A DNA stretch of 64,000 nt from positions 182,946,209-183,010,208 of the forward strand of contig CP136064.1 in NCBI GenBank assembly GCA_032622095.1. The letters run 5' to 3'. Within the stretch, counting starts at the first letter, position 1. Each line of letters begins with the position of its first letter. This document shows positions 37,110-52,407 of this stretch, one piece after another. Under the pieces are notes generated by a model. The model made no database searches. It had not been told where the DNA came from and worked only from the letters and a program-made list of their open reading frames with translations. Source of the DNA: Siphonodentalium dalli (Eukaryota; Mollusca; Scaphopoda; Gadilida; Siphonodentaliidae). A program made the position numbers and the translations under genes.

Positions 37110-37760
37110 GATAACCCTGATGGCAATTTCTTATCGATAGCCATTCAACCAGACGTTATTCATTCGGGTATTTTTTCAGGTTGATCATATAGAAGCTTCG
37201 TCTGTGCCAGTTGTTTTGGTGTGAAATGAACATAGGACGACACAGTTGGTAAACAGGTTAACATTATGTCACTCGTTTATCATGCCGTCAGGTACAACTT
37301 GTGCGACAACGTTAACCAGTTCACACACTTGAACATTCTATCTATTTATCGGGGTAACTTTAGCATTCTTAATATGTTTTTGTGGCGTGACAGGTCATTC
37401 TCTCACAACGTCTTGGGCTATTCTTGTCGAATGATGCTGATTTGAAAACTTTGGAGATTAAACACTCTTAAATTATTCTTCTAAGTTTGTCTTTGAACTT
37501 TGGAGACATTTGCAAAGGACAAGACTATCCGCATTATTTGACATTTTGAACTTTCCCCAAAAGACAATCCATTTTGAGAATGCCTGACACGATTTCACCA
37601 TCTATCAACATTTCCGTTCTGAATATAGCCCTCATCTCCTGAAGTGAGCTGCGTAGTATATAACATAGGAGACACAAGGATCCAACAGCACAGTGTGGAA
37701 CAATGGGTCATTGACAAAGTGGTCATGAATTGAAAGTCAGAGTTAGATATGTACAATGCA

Positions 37761-37766
37761 TTTATT
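37761..37766 (-). terminator. Poly(A) signal of gene copy 5
   Basis: AATAAA on the minus strand, same relative position. Confidence 0.55.
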
Positions 37767-38215
37767 AAATTTACAATACAGTTGATGACATGATTGTGGT
37801 AGATAAAAAGAAACATTTATGCAAACGACCATCGTAGGGTGTCATTGCAGGGTATCATGGAGACACATTAGTTAAACACATAGAGCAACGTGTATAGATA
37901 CCTGAACATTAGAACATGAGCATACATGTACATAACAAATTCCGTTGCCCGGTATCTTCGACTAAATATACGTGGAAAACTATACACGTGTATTGGTAAT
38001 GATGTTGGAGCGTTGATTAACTAAGAAGAGAAATATATTAGAATTGTCTGAACAGGGACCACCAACGGAAACAGTGAAACAGTCCTGTGCTACTTCTCAG
38101 GCGATGCTCCGTCTATCCCGGTGAATATCATCGTGTGAAGACCTTGCATGTCTGTTCGATGATTTTTGTCATGACATCTCATCGTGAATAGCACTGTTTA
38201 GAAGTTATTGGTGAT

Positions 38216-40287
38216 TCAGCACAGACCGCACGTTTCCCTGCATCTCATTTGGATCCTGACGACTCGATCGCAGAGTCTCCTCAGTTGGTTGCATCTGGCG
38301 GCAGAATACGAATCTTCACAGGGAACTGAAACAATTATAGGCGTATAGTAACAATTATAACCACGTTGTATTTAAGTTCTTTGTACATGGTTAAAGACAC
38401 GGTTGGCCTTGGCGGTGGGTATCCTGTGAAAATATCTCCACCCGTCAAAAAACCGCCACAAACAGAAAGAACATAAAAATGTAGATAGACTTTGTCCGTA
38501 TACAAATAAGAAATATCGCATAAACAGTATGTTATGGTCATATGTTTGACCATTGTTATGTAAACAAAAGCATAACAAGTTACTTTTCTGGTGTTTGTTT
38601 ATATTATGATGGTAAACATAAAGAGCGTTCTTTGTTGGTGAATACCTGATATGGAACGAATAAAGAGCGTTTATTCCATTTGTGTGTGATTAGCCAGTAG
38701 CATTGTGCTGTCTTCTGTAACACAATCAGGCTCTTGCTTAGGTAAAATATAGTAGGTCTTTATGATAACATGCTGTTTACGCGATGGTCATGGTGTATAT
38801 GAACGAAACTGTATGCGTTTTAATGTTTTTCTGTTTACGGTGTTTGGAACAAATATGAATATTTTCGACAATTAAGGCCTCACGTGCCTTTAAAATAGAA
38901 ATCAAAAAGATGTTGTATCTCTTCACTGAACTTTCTTCATAAACTTGGGGCTATAAACTATTATTCGTTGGTAAGCGAGAACAGGTAAGGGGAGCCTCTG
39001 TCACTGGGAAATAATTTGTTCTATGAATCAGCACAGGAAATGTGGCTATCTTACTTTACATCAATTTTGTTTGAAAATATCTTTTAAAAACACTTTAAGT
39101 GAAATGCATGCAATTCCAGAATGGTGTTTTTGTGTCTTATTTGTAATGTGGTTGAAACGTGCATTGAAAAGAAGTTCGATCTAATTTTTTGTTTGTTGTT
39201 GCCAGTGCTGTCGATAAGATATAGCGCATCTTTAAGTAGAAGGCGTCATGTGACTTGTCCTTGAACTTTACGAAAAATACCTCCTACTTAAAGCAGCGGC
39301 TCGTAATGTTCAGGGTTCAGAACTGAGATGAAACCAAATGATTAATTGCTCCTGTCAGTGCACGATCGGATCACCAACGACCGAGAGAAACACAGCTTGA
39401 TATATTATTGCTTATAGATACTACATGTCGCATAAAAGAACTCACTTATGTCGTATATAATTTATCGTTTCAGAAGAAAACATGGGTCCAGTGTTTGTTC
39501 TGCTCGGAACATTCAAGAGCATTCAGTTTCATTATGTTCCTGATATGGCAACAATACATAGGGTTTATATCACGTATTGTGGAGAGAGCTCACGAATTGA
39601 TATGGCTTCGACAAGACACCTGCATTCTAAACCATAACCCACAAAGTCACATAAGCTATGGGCACACTTAGCATAGTCTCGAGTTTTGTACCGCGTTGAT
39701 CAGCAAAGCTGACGGGCAAACTTGTTCAACTGATCAGTTGCTAATTGTTCACAGACATTCGTTGAGTCAAATGACTTTCAGACTTTCAAGTACGCTTTTG
39801 TCAGCACCTATTCCCTGATTAAACATGATTAAATTATGAACTTACGTGGTTCCGCTGTCGTTGTTGTTGGGATCTCAGCGTCGACGCCGAACATAGCTGA
39901 TCCACTCTGCACGTTCTGTGTTCTCCCTTGAAGACCGTATCTGTACATTAAATGTTCGGCTAACCATTTGGATAGTTTGATTCTCTGCGCTTCGCTCATG
40001 GGAGTCATGGCTCCCTCATTCGTGTCCGGCCCATGGATGAGATCCGCGAATTGTATCTGAGTCCTTCTCTTAGCTGTTTCCATTGGTTCATCGTCTCTCT
40101 TGGTCGGTACGCCGCCGCCCGTTGTGGTGTCTGATGTGTGTTTTTCGTTTGAATTTTCTCTGCGGGATAGTCGTGCATACAGTTGATCCATTTCGTCGGT
40201 CGTAACGTAGCTTTGTTCCCCAAATACATCAAGCATTATTATTGAGAAGATCACCGAAATGAACGCAACTTTTGTATACATCTGCAT
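38216..40287 (-). CDS. Secreted ShKT-domain precursor, copy 5, intact
   Basis: Exon 1 is about 40975-40929, exon 2 is 40300-39846 (CDS from 40287) and exon 3 CDS is 38325-38216. The 13 bases missing in copies 1-3 are present at 39931-39943, so the frame reaches the ShKT exon. Residue 63 is Lys, as in copy 4, and exon 1 carries a one-base change shared with the exon 1 at 33257-33211. The predicted protein is identical to copy 4. Placing the start at 40287 rather than the in-frame GTG just upstream is favoured because neither exon 1 nor the leader holds an earlier ATG. Confidence 0.8.
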
Positions 40288-40928
40288 CACAATTATTTCT
40301 CTGAAAAATAAAATTTCGAAATGAGTATACTACATGTATCACCAAATCGTGTGGTATTTCAGTGTTAGTCTTTCAAGAGTATTTAAAGGGTACATATGCC
40401 CAAGTATGGCGTGTGCACACATAATTGTTGTGACCCCGGGACGTGACAGATGCAAAAAAACAAACTATGTTCAATTTGCTAGCTATGGTCAACTTTCTGG
40501 CGGATAACATAGCCATACGCAGGCAGATGAATGAAATATTTATATAACCACTTCGTATAATTTTTTGAAACGACAGGACAAAGCGACAGAGGTTTATCGG
40601 GTCTTTTTTTAACTGTACGCACAGTCACGAGAGAGCGCTCTTTATTTCAAGATTAAAGTGGGTGATGTCCCTTTAAAATTCCGAACAAATTTTACAGGAT
40701 GAGAACACTCTTACATGTATTTGTCGATCTAGCATATCCTTCATTTAAAAAATAACAACTTTTTGGCTGCTCATGAAAGATGTTCTATTCAGACCGCTCT
40801 ATGCGGAATGTCTTTTAATTGCTGATAAATATCATCGCATCTGAAACGAATTGTACATTCAAATACAGGCAAAATTTGCCAGTGTATGAACGTATTCCTG
40901 AAGCGTATTTGGTAGAGCATTGACTTAC

Positions 40929-41007
40929 CTTTAGTACCACGAGGTATGTTCGCCTGCTGTAAGTATGAATTGTTTGATTTGTTCTTCCAATGTGCACCTT
41001 ATTTATA
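40929..41007 (-). promoter_or_regulatory. Core promoter and exon 1 of gene copy 5
   Basis: TATA box at 41007-41000, predicted start near 40975, donor after 40929. It has the same exon-1 change as copy 4. Confidence 0.65.
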
Positions 41008-41624
41008 GTGTCCTGTTCCGGATAATCTGGCATGTCCGACGCTAATATGACACCACAAAGACAGTACTTTATTTTGGCAGTTATCTTGGATTGGGATAGG
41101 CTGAAATCATTCGGATAATCCCGGAGAATAAGACATCATAAAAGGAAATTAGCATTATTGGTCCGTATTGTGTGGATCATCGGATTAGGATAGGCCGAAC
41201 TCATTCGGATAACCATGGCGAATCACTGTATAGTCATGAAAATTTACCCAAAAATCCTGCTATTACAAGAATAGGAGAGATCGACACACGAACAAGCCGA
41301 TTATAGTTTGAATATTATTGCGAATTTAAACAATGAGTAATATGCCACGTGTATTGTCGATAATAACCTTACGCTGTGTATCGAATGATTCGGTGATTAC
41401 TTTCACGACGGGGATGACATGGGGTATAATCTGATGGACTTCGGGTACGTTAAATTTTGCAGGCAATTCGACGTAGAGTGCTCTGAAAACATGAACATCT
41501 TACATACTGTATATGCCTCCCCGTTTACTTTTGGTTGTTATATAAGTGACATTTGTCCGAAATGAGCCTATCTGGCAAGATCTAGTGTAATAATTCCTGG
41601 AATTTCATTGCTATAATAAGCGAT

Positions 41625-41656
<32 letters not shown>

Positions 41657-44600
41657 CCCAAATGTTTTTGCAACAGATAGCCATTTTTGAATAAATTCAT
41701 GAGAATTGTCCATGAAGTTTTTCCAGCCGTGTGAACGTAGTCTTATATATGGCAAAGAAAATTGGTCAGACAAATACGCGTATACCGACTACAGTCAAGA
41801 TTAATGTATATAGTTGTTTTAGTTTAACATGTTAAAGATGCCCACACGGATTGGACAACGAATGAAGATAAGATACAAGCTATTATATTTTATGTCAGAC
41901 TTGTGTCTTATACACACTCTCACCAGCGCGTAATGTGTGCATGGATACACAACGAAACATGCGTCTAACTTCAACCGCCATCTGAAGTGGCACCAACCAC
42001 CGGACCATGAATCTGGTGTTACGCAAATTCTCCTGTAAACGGTAATCAGTTTTCTGCCCAACAGAATTGACGGGTAGTATTTGTTCACAGTAACAGATCG
42101 TTGCTCGTGATCAACGAGAAACTCTTTTACTTATTATGCCAAGTATTGCATTCGTTAATCGCGATTATAAACATCCATGCTTATTATATACTAAATGTTG
42201 ATAAACCACTCGCAGTGTCGTATCGTGCACCAGGTATGTTGTCAATCATTTTATACACAATTGAGTGGTTCCAATATAATATTTATCTCATCGCATAATA
42301 ATCTTTGAGGGGTTTACACGCCTGAGCTGTGTCAGGATGTGGAATGTTTAGACAGACTTACACAGTAAACTACCCTATTGTTAAGCTAGTGTACACCCTG
42401 AAGGAATCTGCTCTCTGGAGACAATTAATTAAGCAGTTTTCTGCGTAAGTTCGTCTAAACTGTCCACCTCCTGACATAGCCCAGTCGTGGAAACCTCTTA
42501 ATTCTATTTCAGATAGAGAGGATGTGTTACGTTCAAGAATTCCACACGATTCGAGAACTTTTATGTGTCACAGTAGATATATATGTAAACTAATATGGTT
42601 TATTTATTATGCAACATTATGTGCTGTCCGCCACACGCAATATGGCACACAGAAGACGAACCAGTAAGAACTTTGTGGCTCATTGTTTGATGCATAGTAA
42701 ATATAATTCTGAATATGCCCACGTCCTGTATCATACGAATCTAACAATGGTCTAGTCACTGCTCATCAAACATCATCCCTCATGAGGGTTTGCAAAAACA
42801 TTATAATAATAATACGCTTTATCAGAGCCAGTATCACAAAATAGGAGGGGTGGAATTCGTCATGTGTAGGCATTATCATTACATGTAAATATAAACGATA
42901 AACGTTTTCGCAAAAAAATATATGAGAAAAAAACATTGATAACGCGTCTACTTCACAATTTGCTCACCCCAGTTAAATAGCCAAGGGTGTGCCCTTTCCA
43001 GAGATGCACATCGCGTCCTCGTACATTATGCCATCGCATAGTTATCGCGTTTTTGAAGAAAGCACCCGCATCTCAGTGGGATTTACCCTTCGCTCCAGAT
43101 AAATCTCGCACCAATCTGCCCTGAAAGGCGGACAGCTTTCACGAGTTCCTATCGCGTGAAAGAAATTAGCGTGCAACCAGGCATAGCCGGTAATTCTCGT
43201 CAACATCGGAACGCGGGCTTTTTTTAAACATGCTGCTCGCCGTTGATGGCAGCGTGAGACATACGATTTGGAGTCCATCCGACCATGGGTTGACTTCGCG
43301 GGCCAGGAAGGTTTCGCACCTCACCCGGACTTGATGTCATTCAAGTTGATGGGGTGGGGTGGGGTGGGCTTCAATGACCTTGACCCTAAAATTTCCTTGA
43401 CCTCTGATACTCGACATCATGGCGATTTCAAGGGCTAATTTTGCGAGTTATATATAGCGATGTACGCGCTTATGACAATATGCAGAGCACGATATGGCTG
43501 TCCCTGTTAAAACTGCAGGTCACAGGGAGGCCTCTGCATACCTATATTCCTGGGCCTGTAGCCGACGTGGGACCATGATCTCAATGTGACCTTGACCTCT
43601 AGAAACTAACATCGGGGACGAGTGAAATTGCGCGTAAAACACCGTATATGCTGGGCTATGGCGATTTGGACAAGCGCATTTTATAATCATATTACGCTCA
43701 ACGGTGATTTATCGAAAAAAAAAAAAAAAATGTCCGTATCGCCCAGAATAGTTAGCGTACACGTTATAGCGCGCGTGCGACCGATTTAATTGCGTGTAAC
43801 AATGCGCTACCGCAACATTTCAAAATGCTCGCGAATCAGTAGAGTTATCATTTACTGTTATCATTACTGCTATAATAACAAATTTAGTTTATGTTGAAAA
43901 TCGACACAATTATTGTGGAAATAAACTGAAGAATACGGGAACTATTGGGCTCTATTCTGCAGATGTATGATTTGTGAAGTTCGCCCGTTCACACATATAA
44001 AAAAAAAATATATAAAACACGGTATGTATCCAAATCCAATTCTTTGTTCCTTATGGGTACATCATTTAAAATGCTGATTTTTTTGTTTGTTTGTTAGTTT
44101 AAACATATTTTATTGTATCATTTATGTACAAATGGGATTGGGGCACAAGTTATACAACTTAGATAGCCCCTCTCCCCATATAATTACACACGTTATTATA
44201 ACAACAATGTAGATCGAGTGAGACCTCCTATGTGTAATTCCCTCTACCCAATTATGTCCTAATACATAATCTATCAAGTGGACGCGTCATATATTTACAT
44301 AGCCCGTCTGTGTTAAACTAAATCCTGTCCAGGGTGATAGGTCAACTGTCAATTTGGTCACTCGTTTGATACCCCAATAACACACAGACCGTAACACGGA
44401 CACGACTTCACATATTGTTGGCCTAATCTGACATAATCACTTAAAGTGATCAGCAGAATAATTGGGCGTACTTTTCAAAGTGCAGCCGAATTGCTTCTGA
44501 AACCAGTTATTTATATCTATCACGTTAGATATCATTGTTAAGTGCTTTGAACTCTTAAATTTCACTGTCGTTGTGTGCTGCGTGGGCTAGTCTCAAATTA

Positions 44601-44687
44601 TCGGCAGATTTTTTGAAAATAAATAATAATACACACACGCAGCTCTGTATGGGAACAAATAATCAAAATGTTATATAAATATAAATA

Positions 44688-44828
44688 TAAGAAATGAATT
44701 AATGGGTGTGCATTATTGGGCGATACGGCGCAGTGGTCGTTGGGGGCACAGTTCGCGGTTCACATGTGCCCCAAATGACAACAGCGCCGTATCCCACAAT
44801 AACACACACCCACTACATTCATTTCTTA
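44688..44828. repeat. Foldback hairpin (unit 6)
   Basis: Same element and position within the unit. Confidence 0.75.
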
Positions 44829-45479
44829 GATAACCCTGATGGCAATTTCTTATCGATAGCCATTCAACCAGACGTTATTCATTCGGGTATTTTTTCAGGT
44901 TGATCATATAGAAGCTTCGTCTGTGCCAGTTGTTTTGGTGTGAAATGAACATAGGACGACACAGTTGGTAAACAGGTTAACATTATGTCACTCGTTTATC
45001 ATGCCGTCAGGTACAACTTGTGCGACAACGTTAACCAGTTCACACACTTGAACATTCTATCTATTTATCGGGGTAACTTTAGCATTCTTAATATGTTTTT
45101 GTGGCGTGACAGGTCATTCTCTCACAACGTCTTGGGCTATTCTTGTCGAATGATGCTGATTTGAAAACTTTGGAGATTAAACACTCTTAAATTATTCTTC
45201 TAAGTTTGTCTTTGAACTTTGGAGACATTTGCAAAGGACAAGACTATCCGCATTATTTGACATTTTGAACTTTCCCCAAAAGACAATCCATTTTGAGAAT
45301 GCCTGACACGATTTCACCATCTATCAACATTTCCGTTCTGAATATAGCCCTCATCTCCTGAAGTGAGCTGCGTATTATATAACATAGGAGACACAAGGAT
45401 CCAACAGCACAGTGTGGAACAATGGGTCATTGACAAAGTGGTCATGAATTGAAAGTCAGAGTTAGATATGTACAATGCA

Positions 45480-45485
45480 TTTATT
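45480..45485 (-). terminator. Poly(A) signal of gene copy 6
   Basis: AATAAA on the minus strand, same relative position. Confidence 0.55.
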
Positions 45486-45934
45486 AAATTTACAATACAG
45501 TTGATGACATGATTGTGGTAGATAAAAAGAAACATTTATGCAAACGACCATCGTATGGTGTCATTGCAGGGTATCATGGAGACACATTAGTTAAACACAT
45601 AGAGCAACGTGTATAGATACCTGAACATTAGAACATGAGCATACATGTACATAACAAATTCCGTTGCCCGGTATCTTCGACTAAATATACGTGGAAAACT
45701 ATACACGTGTATTGGTAATGATGTTGGAGCGTTGATTAACTAAGAAGAGAAATATATTAGAATTGTCTGAACAGGGACCACCAACGGAAACAGTGAAACA
45801 GTCCTGTGCTACTTCTCAGGCGATGCTCCGTCTATCCCGGTGAATATCATCGTGTGAAGACCTTGCATGTCTGTTCGATGATTTTTGTCATGACATCTCA
45901 TCGTGAATAGCACTGTTTAGAAGTTATTGGTGAT

Positions 45935-48006
45935 TCAGCACAGACCGCACGTTTCCCTGCATCTCATTTGGATCCTGACGACTCGATCGCAGAGTCTCCT
46001 CAGTTGGTTGCATCTGGCGGCAGAATACGAATCTTCACAGGGAACTGAAACAATTATAGGCGTATAGTAACAATTATAACCACGTTGTATTTAAGTTCTT
46101 TGTACATGGTTAAAGACACGGTTGGCCTTGGCGGTGGGTATCCTGTGAAAATATCTCCACCCGTCAAAAAACCGCCACAAACAGAAAGAACATAAAAATG
46201 TAGATAGACTTTGTCCGTATACAAATAAGAAATATCGCATAAACAGTATGTTATGGTCATATGTTTGACCATTGTTATGTAAACAAAAGCATAACAAGTT
46301 ACTTTTCTGGTGTTTGTTTATATTATGATGGTAAACATAAAGAGCGTTCTTTGTTGGTGAATACCTGATATGGAACTAATAAAGAGCGTTTATTCCATTT
46401 GTGTGTGATTAGCCAGTAGCATTGTGCTGTCTTCTGTAACACAATCAGGCTCTTGCTTAGGTAAAATATAGTAGGTCTTTATGATAACATGCTGTTTACG
46501 CGATGGTCATGGTGTATATGAACGAAACTGTATGCGTTTTAATGTTTTTCTGTTTACGGTGTTTGGAACAAATATGAATATTTTCGACAATTAAGGCCTC
46601 ACGTGCCTTTAAAATAGAAATCAAAAAGATGTTGTATCTCTTCACTGAACTTTCTTCATAAACTTGGGGCTATAAACTATTATTCGTTGGTAAGCGAGAA
46701 CAGGTAAGGGGAGCCTCTGTCACTGGGAAATAATTTGTTCTATGAATCAGCACAGGAAATGTGGCTATCTTACTTTACATCAATTTTGTTTGAAAATATC
46801 TTTTAAAAACACTTTAAGTGAAATGCATGCAATTCCAGAATGGTGTTTTTGTGTCTTATTTGTAATGTGGTTGAAACGTGCATTGAAAAGAAGTTCGATC
46901 TAATTTTTTGTTTGTTGTTGCCAGTGCTGTCGATAAGATATAGCGCATCTTTAAGTAGAAGGCGTCATGTGACTTGTCCTTGAACTTTACGAAAAATACC
47001 TCCTACTTAAAGCAGCGGCTCGTAATGTTCAGGGTTCAGAACTGAGATGAAACCAAATGATTAATTGCTCCTGTCAGTGCACGATCGGATCACCAACGAC
47101 CGAGAGAAACACAGCTTGATATATTATTGCTTATAGATACTACATGTCGCATAAAAGAACTCACTTATGTCGTATATAATTTATCGTTTCAGAAGAAAAC
47201 ATGGGTCCAGTGTTTGTTCTGCTCGGAACATTCAAGAGCATTCAGTTTCATTATGTTCCTGATATGGCAACAATACATAGGGTTTATATCACGTATTGTG
47301 GAGAGAGCTCACGAATTGATATGGCTTCGACAAGACACCTGCATTCTAAACCATAACCCACAAAGTCACATAAGCTATGGGCACACTTAGCATAGTCTCG
47401 AGTTTTGTACCGCGTTGATCAGCAAAGCTGACGGGCAAACTTGTTCAACTGATCAGTTGCTAATTGTTCACAGACATTCGTTGAGTCAAATGACTTTCAG
47501 ACTTTCAAGTACGCTTTTGTCAGCACCTATTCCCTGATTAAACATGATTAAATTATGAACTTACGTGGTTCCGCTGTCGTTGTTGTTGGGATCTCAGCGT
47601 CGACGCCGAACATAGCTGATCCACTCTGCACGTTCTGTGTTCTCCCTTGAAGACCGTATCTGTACATTAAATGTTCGGCTAACCATTTGGATAGTTTGAT
47701 TCTCTGCGCTTCGCTCATGGGAGTCATGGCTCCCTCATTCGTGTCCGGCCCATGGATGAGATCCGCGAATTGTATCTGAGTCCTTCTCTTAGCTGTTTCC
47801 ATTGGTTCATCGTCTCTCTCGGTCGGTACGCCGCCGCCCGTTGTGGTGTCTGATGTGTGTTTTTCGTTTGAATTTTCTCTGCGGGATAGTCGTGCATACA
47901 GTTGATCCATTTCGTCGGTCGTAACGTAGCTTTGTTCCCCAAATACATCAAGCATTATTATTGAGAAGATCACCGAAATGAACGCAACTTTTGTATACAT
48001 CTGCAT
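45935..48006 (-). CDS. Secreted ShKT-domain precursor, copy 6, intact
   Basis: Exon 1 is about 48694-48648, exon 2 is 48019-47565 (CDS from 48006) and exon 3 CDS is 46044-45935. The 13-bp segment is present at 47650-47662. Residue 63 is Glu, the state shared with copies 1-3, 7 and 8 and so probably ancestral in this array. The ShKT exon is identical to the other copies. The 3' flank beyond the poly(A) signal has the T near 45375 that links this copy with copies 7 and 8. Confidence 0.8.
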
Positions 48007-48647
48007 CACAATTATTTCTCTGAAAAATAAAATTTCGAAATGAGTATACTACATGTATCACCAAATCGTGTGGTATTTCAGTGTTAGTCTTTCAAGAGTA
48101 TTTAAAGGGTACATATGCCCAAGTATGGCGTGTGCACACATAATTGTTGTGACCCCGGGACGTGACAGATGCAAAAAAACAAACTATGTTCAATTTGCTA
48201 GCTATGGTCAACTTTCTGGCGGATAACATAGCCATACGCAGGCAGATGAATGAAATATTTATATAACCACTTCGTATAATTTTTTGAAACGACAGGACAA
48301 AGCGACAGAGGTTTATCGGGTCTTTTTTTAACTGTACGCACAGTCACGAGAGAGCGCTCTTTATTTCAAGATTAAAGTGGGTGATGTCCCTTTAAAATTC
48401 CGAACAAATTTTACAGGATGAGAACACTCTTACATGTATTTGTCGATCTAGCATATCCTTCATTTAAAAAATAACAACTTTTTGGCTGCTCATGAAAGAT
48501 GTTCTATTCAGACCGCTCTATGCGGAATGTCTTTTAATTGCTGATAAATATCATCGCATCTGAAACGAATTGTACATTCAAATACAGGCAAAATTTGCCA
48601 GTGTATGAACGTATTCCTGAAGCGTATTTGGTAGAGCATTGACTTAC

Positions 48648-48726
48648 CTTTAGTACCGCGAGGTATGTTCGCCTGCTGTAAGTATGAATTGTTTGATTTG
48701 TTCTTCCAATGTGCACCTTATTTATA
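48648..48726 (-). promoter_or_regulatory. Core promoter and exon 1 of gene copy 6
   Basis: TATA box at 48726-48719, predicted start near 48694, donor after 48648. Confidence 0.65.
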
Positions 48727-49343
48727 GTGTCCTGTTCCGGATAATCTGGCATGTCCGACGCTAATATGACACCACAAAGACAGTACTTTATTTTGGCAGT
48801 TATCTTGGATTGGGATAGGCTGAAATCATTCGGATAATCCCGGAGAATAAGACATCATAAAAGGAAATTAGCATTATTGGTCCGTATTGTGTGGATCATC
48901 GGATTAGGATAGGCCGAACTCATTCGGATAACCATGGCGAATCACTGTATAGTCATGAAAATTTACCCAAAAATCCTGCTATTACAAGAATAGGAGAGAT
49001 CGACACACGAACAAGCCGATTATAGTTTGAATATTATTGCGAATTTAAACAATGAGTAATATGCCACGTGTATTGTCGATAATAACCTTACGCTGTGTAT
49101 CGAATGATTCGGTGATTACTTTCACGACGGGGATGACATGGGGTATAATCTGATGGACTTCGGGTACGTTAAATTTTGCAGGCAATTCGACGTAGAGTGC
49201 TCTGAAAACATGAACATCTTACATACTGTATATGCCTCCCCGTTTACTTTTGGTTGTTATATAAGTGACATTTGTCCGAAATGAGCCTATCTGGCAAGAT
49301 CTAGTGTAATAATTCCTGGAATTTCATTGCTATAATAAGCGAT

Positions 49344-49380
<37 letters not shown>

Positions 49381-52300
49381 AAATGTTTTTGCAACAGATA
49401 GCCATTTTTGAATAAATTCATGAGAATTGTCCATGAAGTTTTTCCAGCCGTGTGAACGTAGTCTTATATATGGCAAAGAAAATTGGTCAGACAAATACGC
49501 GTATACCGACTACAGTCAAGATTAATGTATATAGTTGTTTTAGTTTAACATGTTAAAGATGCCCACACGGATTGGACAACGAATGAAGATAAGATACAAG
49601 CTATTATATTTTATGTCAGACTTGTGTCTTATACACACTCTCACCAGCGCGTAATGTGTGCATGGATACACAACGAAACATGCGTCTAACTTCAACCGCC
49701 ATCTGAAGTGGCACCAACCACCGGACCATGAATCTGGTGTTACGCAAATTCTCCTGTAAACGGTAATCAGTTTTCTGCCCAACAGAATTGACGGGTAGTA
49801 TTTGTTCACAGTAACAGATCGTTGCTCGTGATCAACGAGAAACTCTTTTACTTATTATGCCAAGTATTGCATTCGTTAATCGCGATTATAAACATCCATG
49901 CTTATTATATACTAAATGTTGATAAACCACTCGCAGTGTCGTATCGTGCACCAGGTGTGTTGTCAATCATTTTATACACAATTGAGTGGTTCCAATATAA
50001 TATTTATCTCATCGCATAATAATCTTTGAGGGGTTTACACGCCTGAGCTGTGTCAGGATGTGGAATGTTTAGACAGACTTACACAGTAAACTACCCTATT
50101 GTTAAGCTAGTGTACACCCTGAAGGAATCTGCTCTCTGGAGACAATTAATTAAGCAGTTTTCTGCGTAAGTTCGTCTAAACTGTCCACCTCCTGACATAG
50201 CCCAGTCGTGGAAACCTCTTAATTCTATTTCAGATAGAGAGGATGTGTTACGTTCAAGAATTCCACACGATTCGAGAACTTTTATGTGTCACAGTAGATA
50301 TATATGTAAACTAATATGGTTTATTTATTATGCAACATTATGTGCTGTCCGCCACACGCAATATGGCACACAGAAGACGAACCAGTAAGAACTTTGTGGC
50401 TCATTGTTTGATGCATAGTAAATATAATTCTGAATATGCCCACGTCCTGTATCATACGAATCTAACAATGGTCTAGTCACTGCTCATCAAACATCATCCC
50501 TCATGAGGGTTTGCAAAAACATTATAATAATAATACGCTTTATCAGAGCCAGTATCACAAAATAGGAGGGGTGGAATTCGTCATGTGTAGGCATTATCAT
50601 TACATGTAAATATAAACGATAAACGTTTTCGCAAAAAAATATATGAGAAAAAAACATTGATAACGCGTCTACTTCACAATTTGCTCACCCCAGTTAAATA
50701 GCCAAGGGTGTGCCCTTTCCAGAGATGCACATCGCGTCCTCGTACATTATGCCATCGCATAGTTATCGCGTTTTTGAAGAAAGCACCCGCATCTCAGTGG
50801 GATTTACCCTTCGCTCCAGATAAATCTCGCACCAATCTGCCCTGAAAGGCGGACAGCTTTCACGAGTTCCTATCGCGTGAAAGAAATTAGCGTGCAACCA
50901 GGCATAGCCGGTAATTCTCGTCAACATCGGAACGCGGGCTTTTTTTAAACATGCTGCTCGCCGTTGATGGCAGCGTGAGACATACGATTTGGAGTCCATC
51001 CGACCATGGGTTGACTTCGCGGGCCAGGAAGGTTTCGCACCTCACCCGGACTTGATGTCATTCAAGTTGATGGGGTGGGGTGGGGTGGGCTTCAATGACC
51101 TTGACCCTAAGATTTCCTTGACCTCTGATACTCGACATCATGGCGATTTCAAGGGCTAATTTTGCGAGTTATATATAGCGATGTACGCGCTTATGACAAT
51201 ATGCAGAGCACGATATGGCTGTCCCTGTTAAAACTGCAGGTCACAGGGAGGCCTCTACATACCTATATTCCTGGGCCTGTAGCCGACGTGGGACCATGAT
51301 CTCAATGTGACCTTGACCTCTAGAAACTAACATCGGGGACGAGTGAAATTGCGCGTAAAACACCGTATATGCTGGGCTATGGCGATTTGGACAAGCGCAT
51401 TTTATAATCATATTACGCTCAACGGTGATTTATCGAAAAAAAAAAAAAAATGTCCGTATCGCCCAGAATAGTTAGCGTACACGTTATAGCGCGCGTGCGA
51501 CCGATTTAATTGCGTGTAACAATGCGCTACCGCATCATTTCAAAATGCTCGCGAATCAGTAGAGTTATCATTTACTGTTATCATTACTGCTATAATAACA
51601 AATTTAGTTTATGTTGAAAATCGACACAATTATTGTGGAAATAAACTGAAGAATACGGGAACTATTGGGCTCTATTCTGCAGATGTATGATTTGTGAAGT
51701 TCGCCCGTTCACACATATAAAAAAAAAATATATAAAACACGGTATGTATCCAAATCCAATTCTTTGTTCCTTATGGGTACATCATTTAAAATGCTGATTT
51801 TTTTGTTTGTTTGTTAGTTTAAACATATTTTATTGTATCATTTATGTACAAATGGGATTGGGGCACAAGTTATACAACTTAGATAGCCCCTCTCCCCATA
51901 TAATTACACACGTTATTATAACAACAATGTAGATCGAGTGAGACCTCCTATGTGTAATTCCCTCTACCCAATTATGTCCTAATACATAATCTATCAAGTG
52001 GACGCGTCATATATTTACATAGCCCGTCTGTGTTAAACTAAATCCTGTCCAGGGTGATAGGTCAACTGTCAATTTGGTCACTCGTTTGATACCCCAATAA
52101 CACACAGACCGTAACACGGACACGACTTCACAGATTGTTGGCCTAATCTGACATAATCACTTAAAGTGATCAGCAGAATAATTGGGCGTACTTTTCAAAG
52201 TGCAGCCGAATTGCTTCTGAAACCAGTTATTTATATCTATCACGTTAGATATCATTGTTAAGTGCTTTGAACTCTTAAATTTCACTGTCGTTGTGTGCTG

Positions 52301-52407
52301 CGTGGGCTAGTCTCAAATTATCGGCAGATTTTTTGAAAATAAATAATAATACACACACGCAGCTCTGTATGGGAACAAATAATCAAAATGTTATATAAAT
52401 ATAAATA

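Larger units (their letters stand above)
32422..40139. repeat. Tandem array unit 5 (7718 bp)
   Basis: A B-lineage unit. It shares with unit 4 the A-to-G change near 36582, the T-to-G change near 38658 and the Lys-63 variant of the gene. It shares with unit 6 the exon-1 change near 33221 and the G-to-A change near 34518. Private changes lie near 34841 and 34932. Confidence 0.98.
40140..47858. repeat. Tandem array unit 6 (7719 bp)
   Basis: A B-lineage unit. Its left part pairs with unit 5 (exon-1 change near 40939, change near 42236). Its right part pairs with units 7 and 8 (G-to-T near 45375, Glu-63 in the gene). Private changes lie near 43390, 43536, 44413 and 45556. Confidence 0.98.
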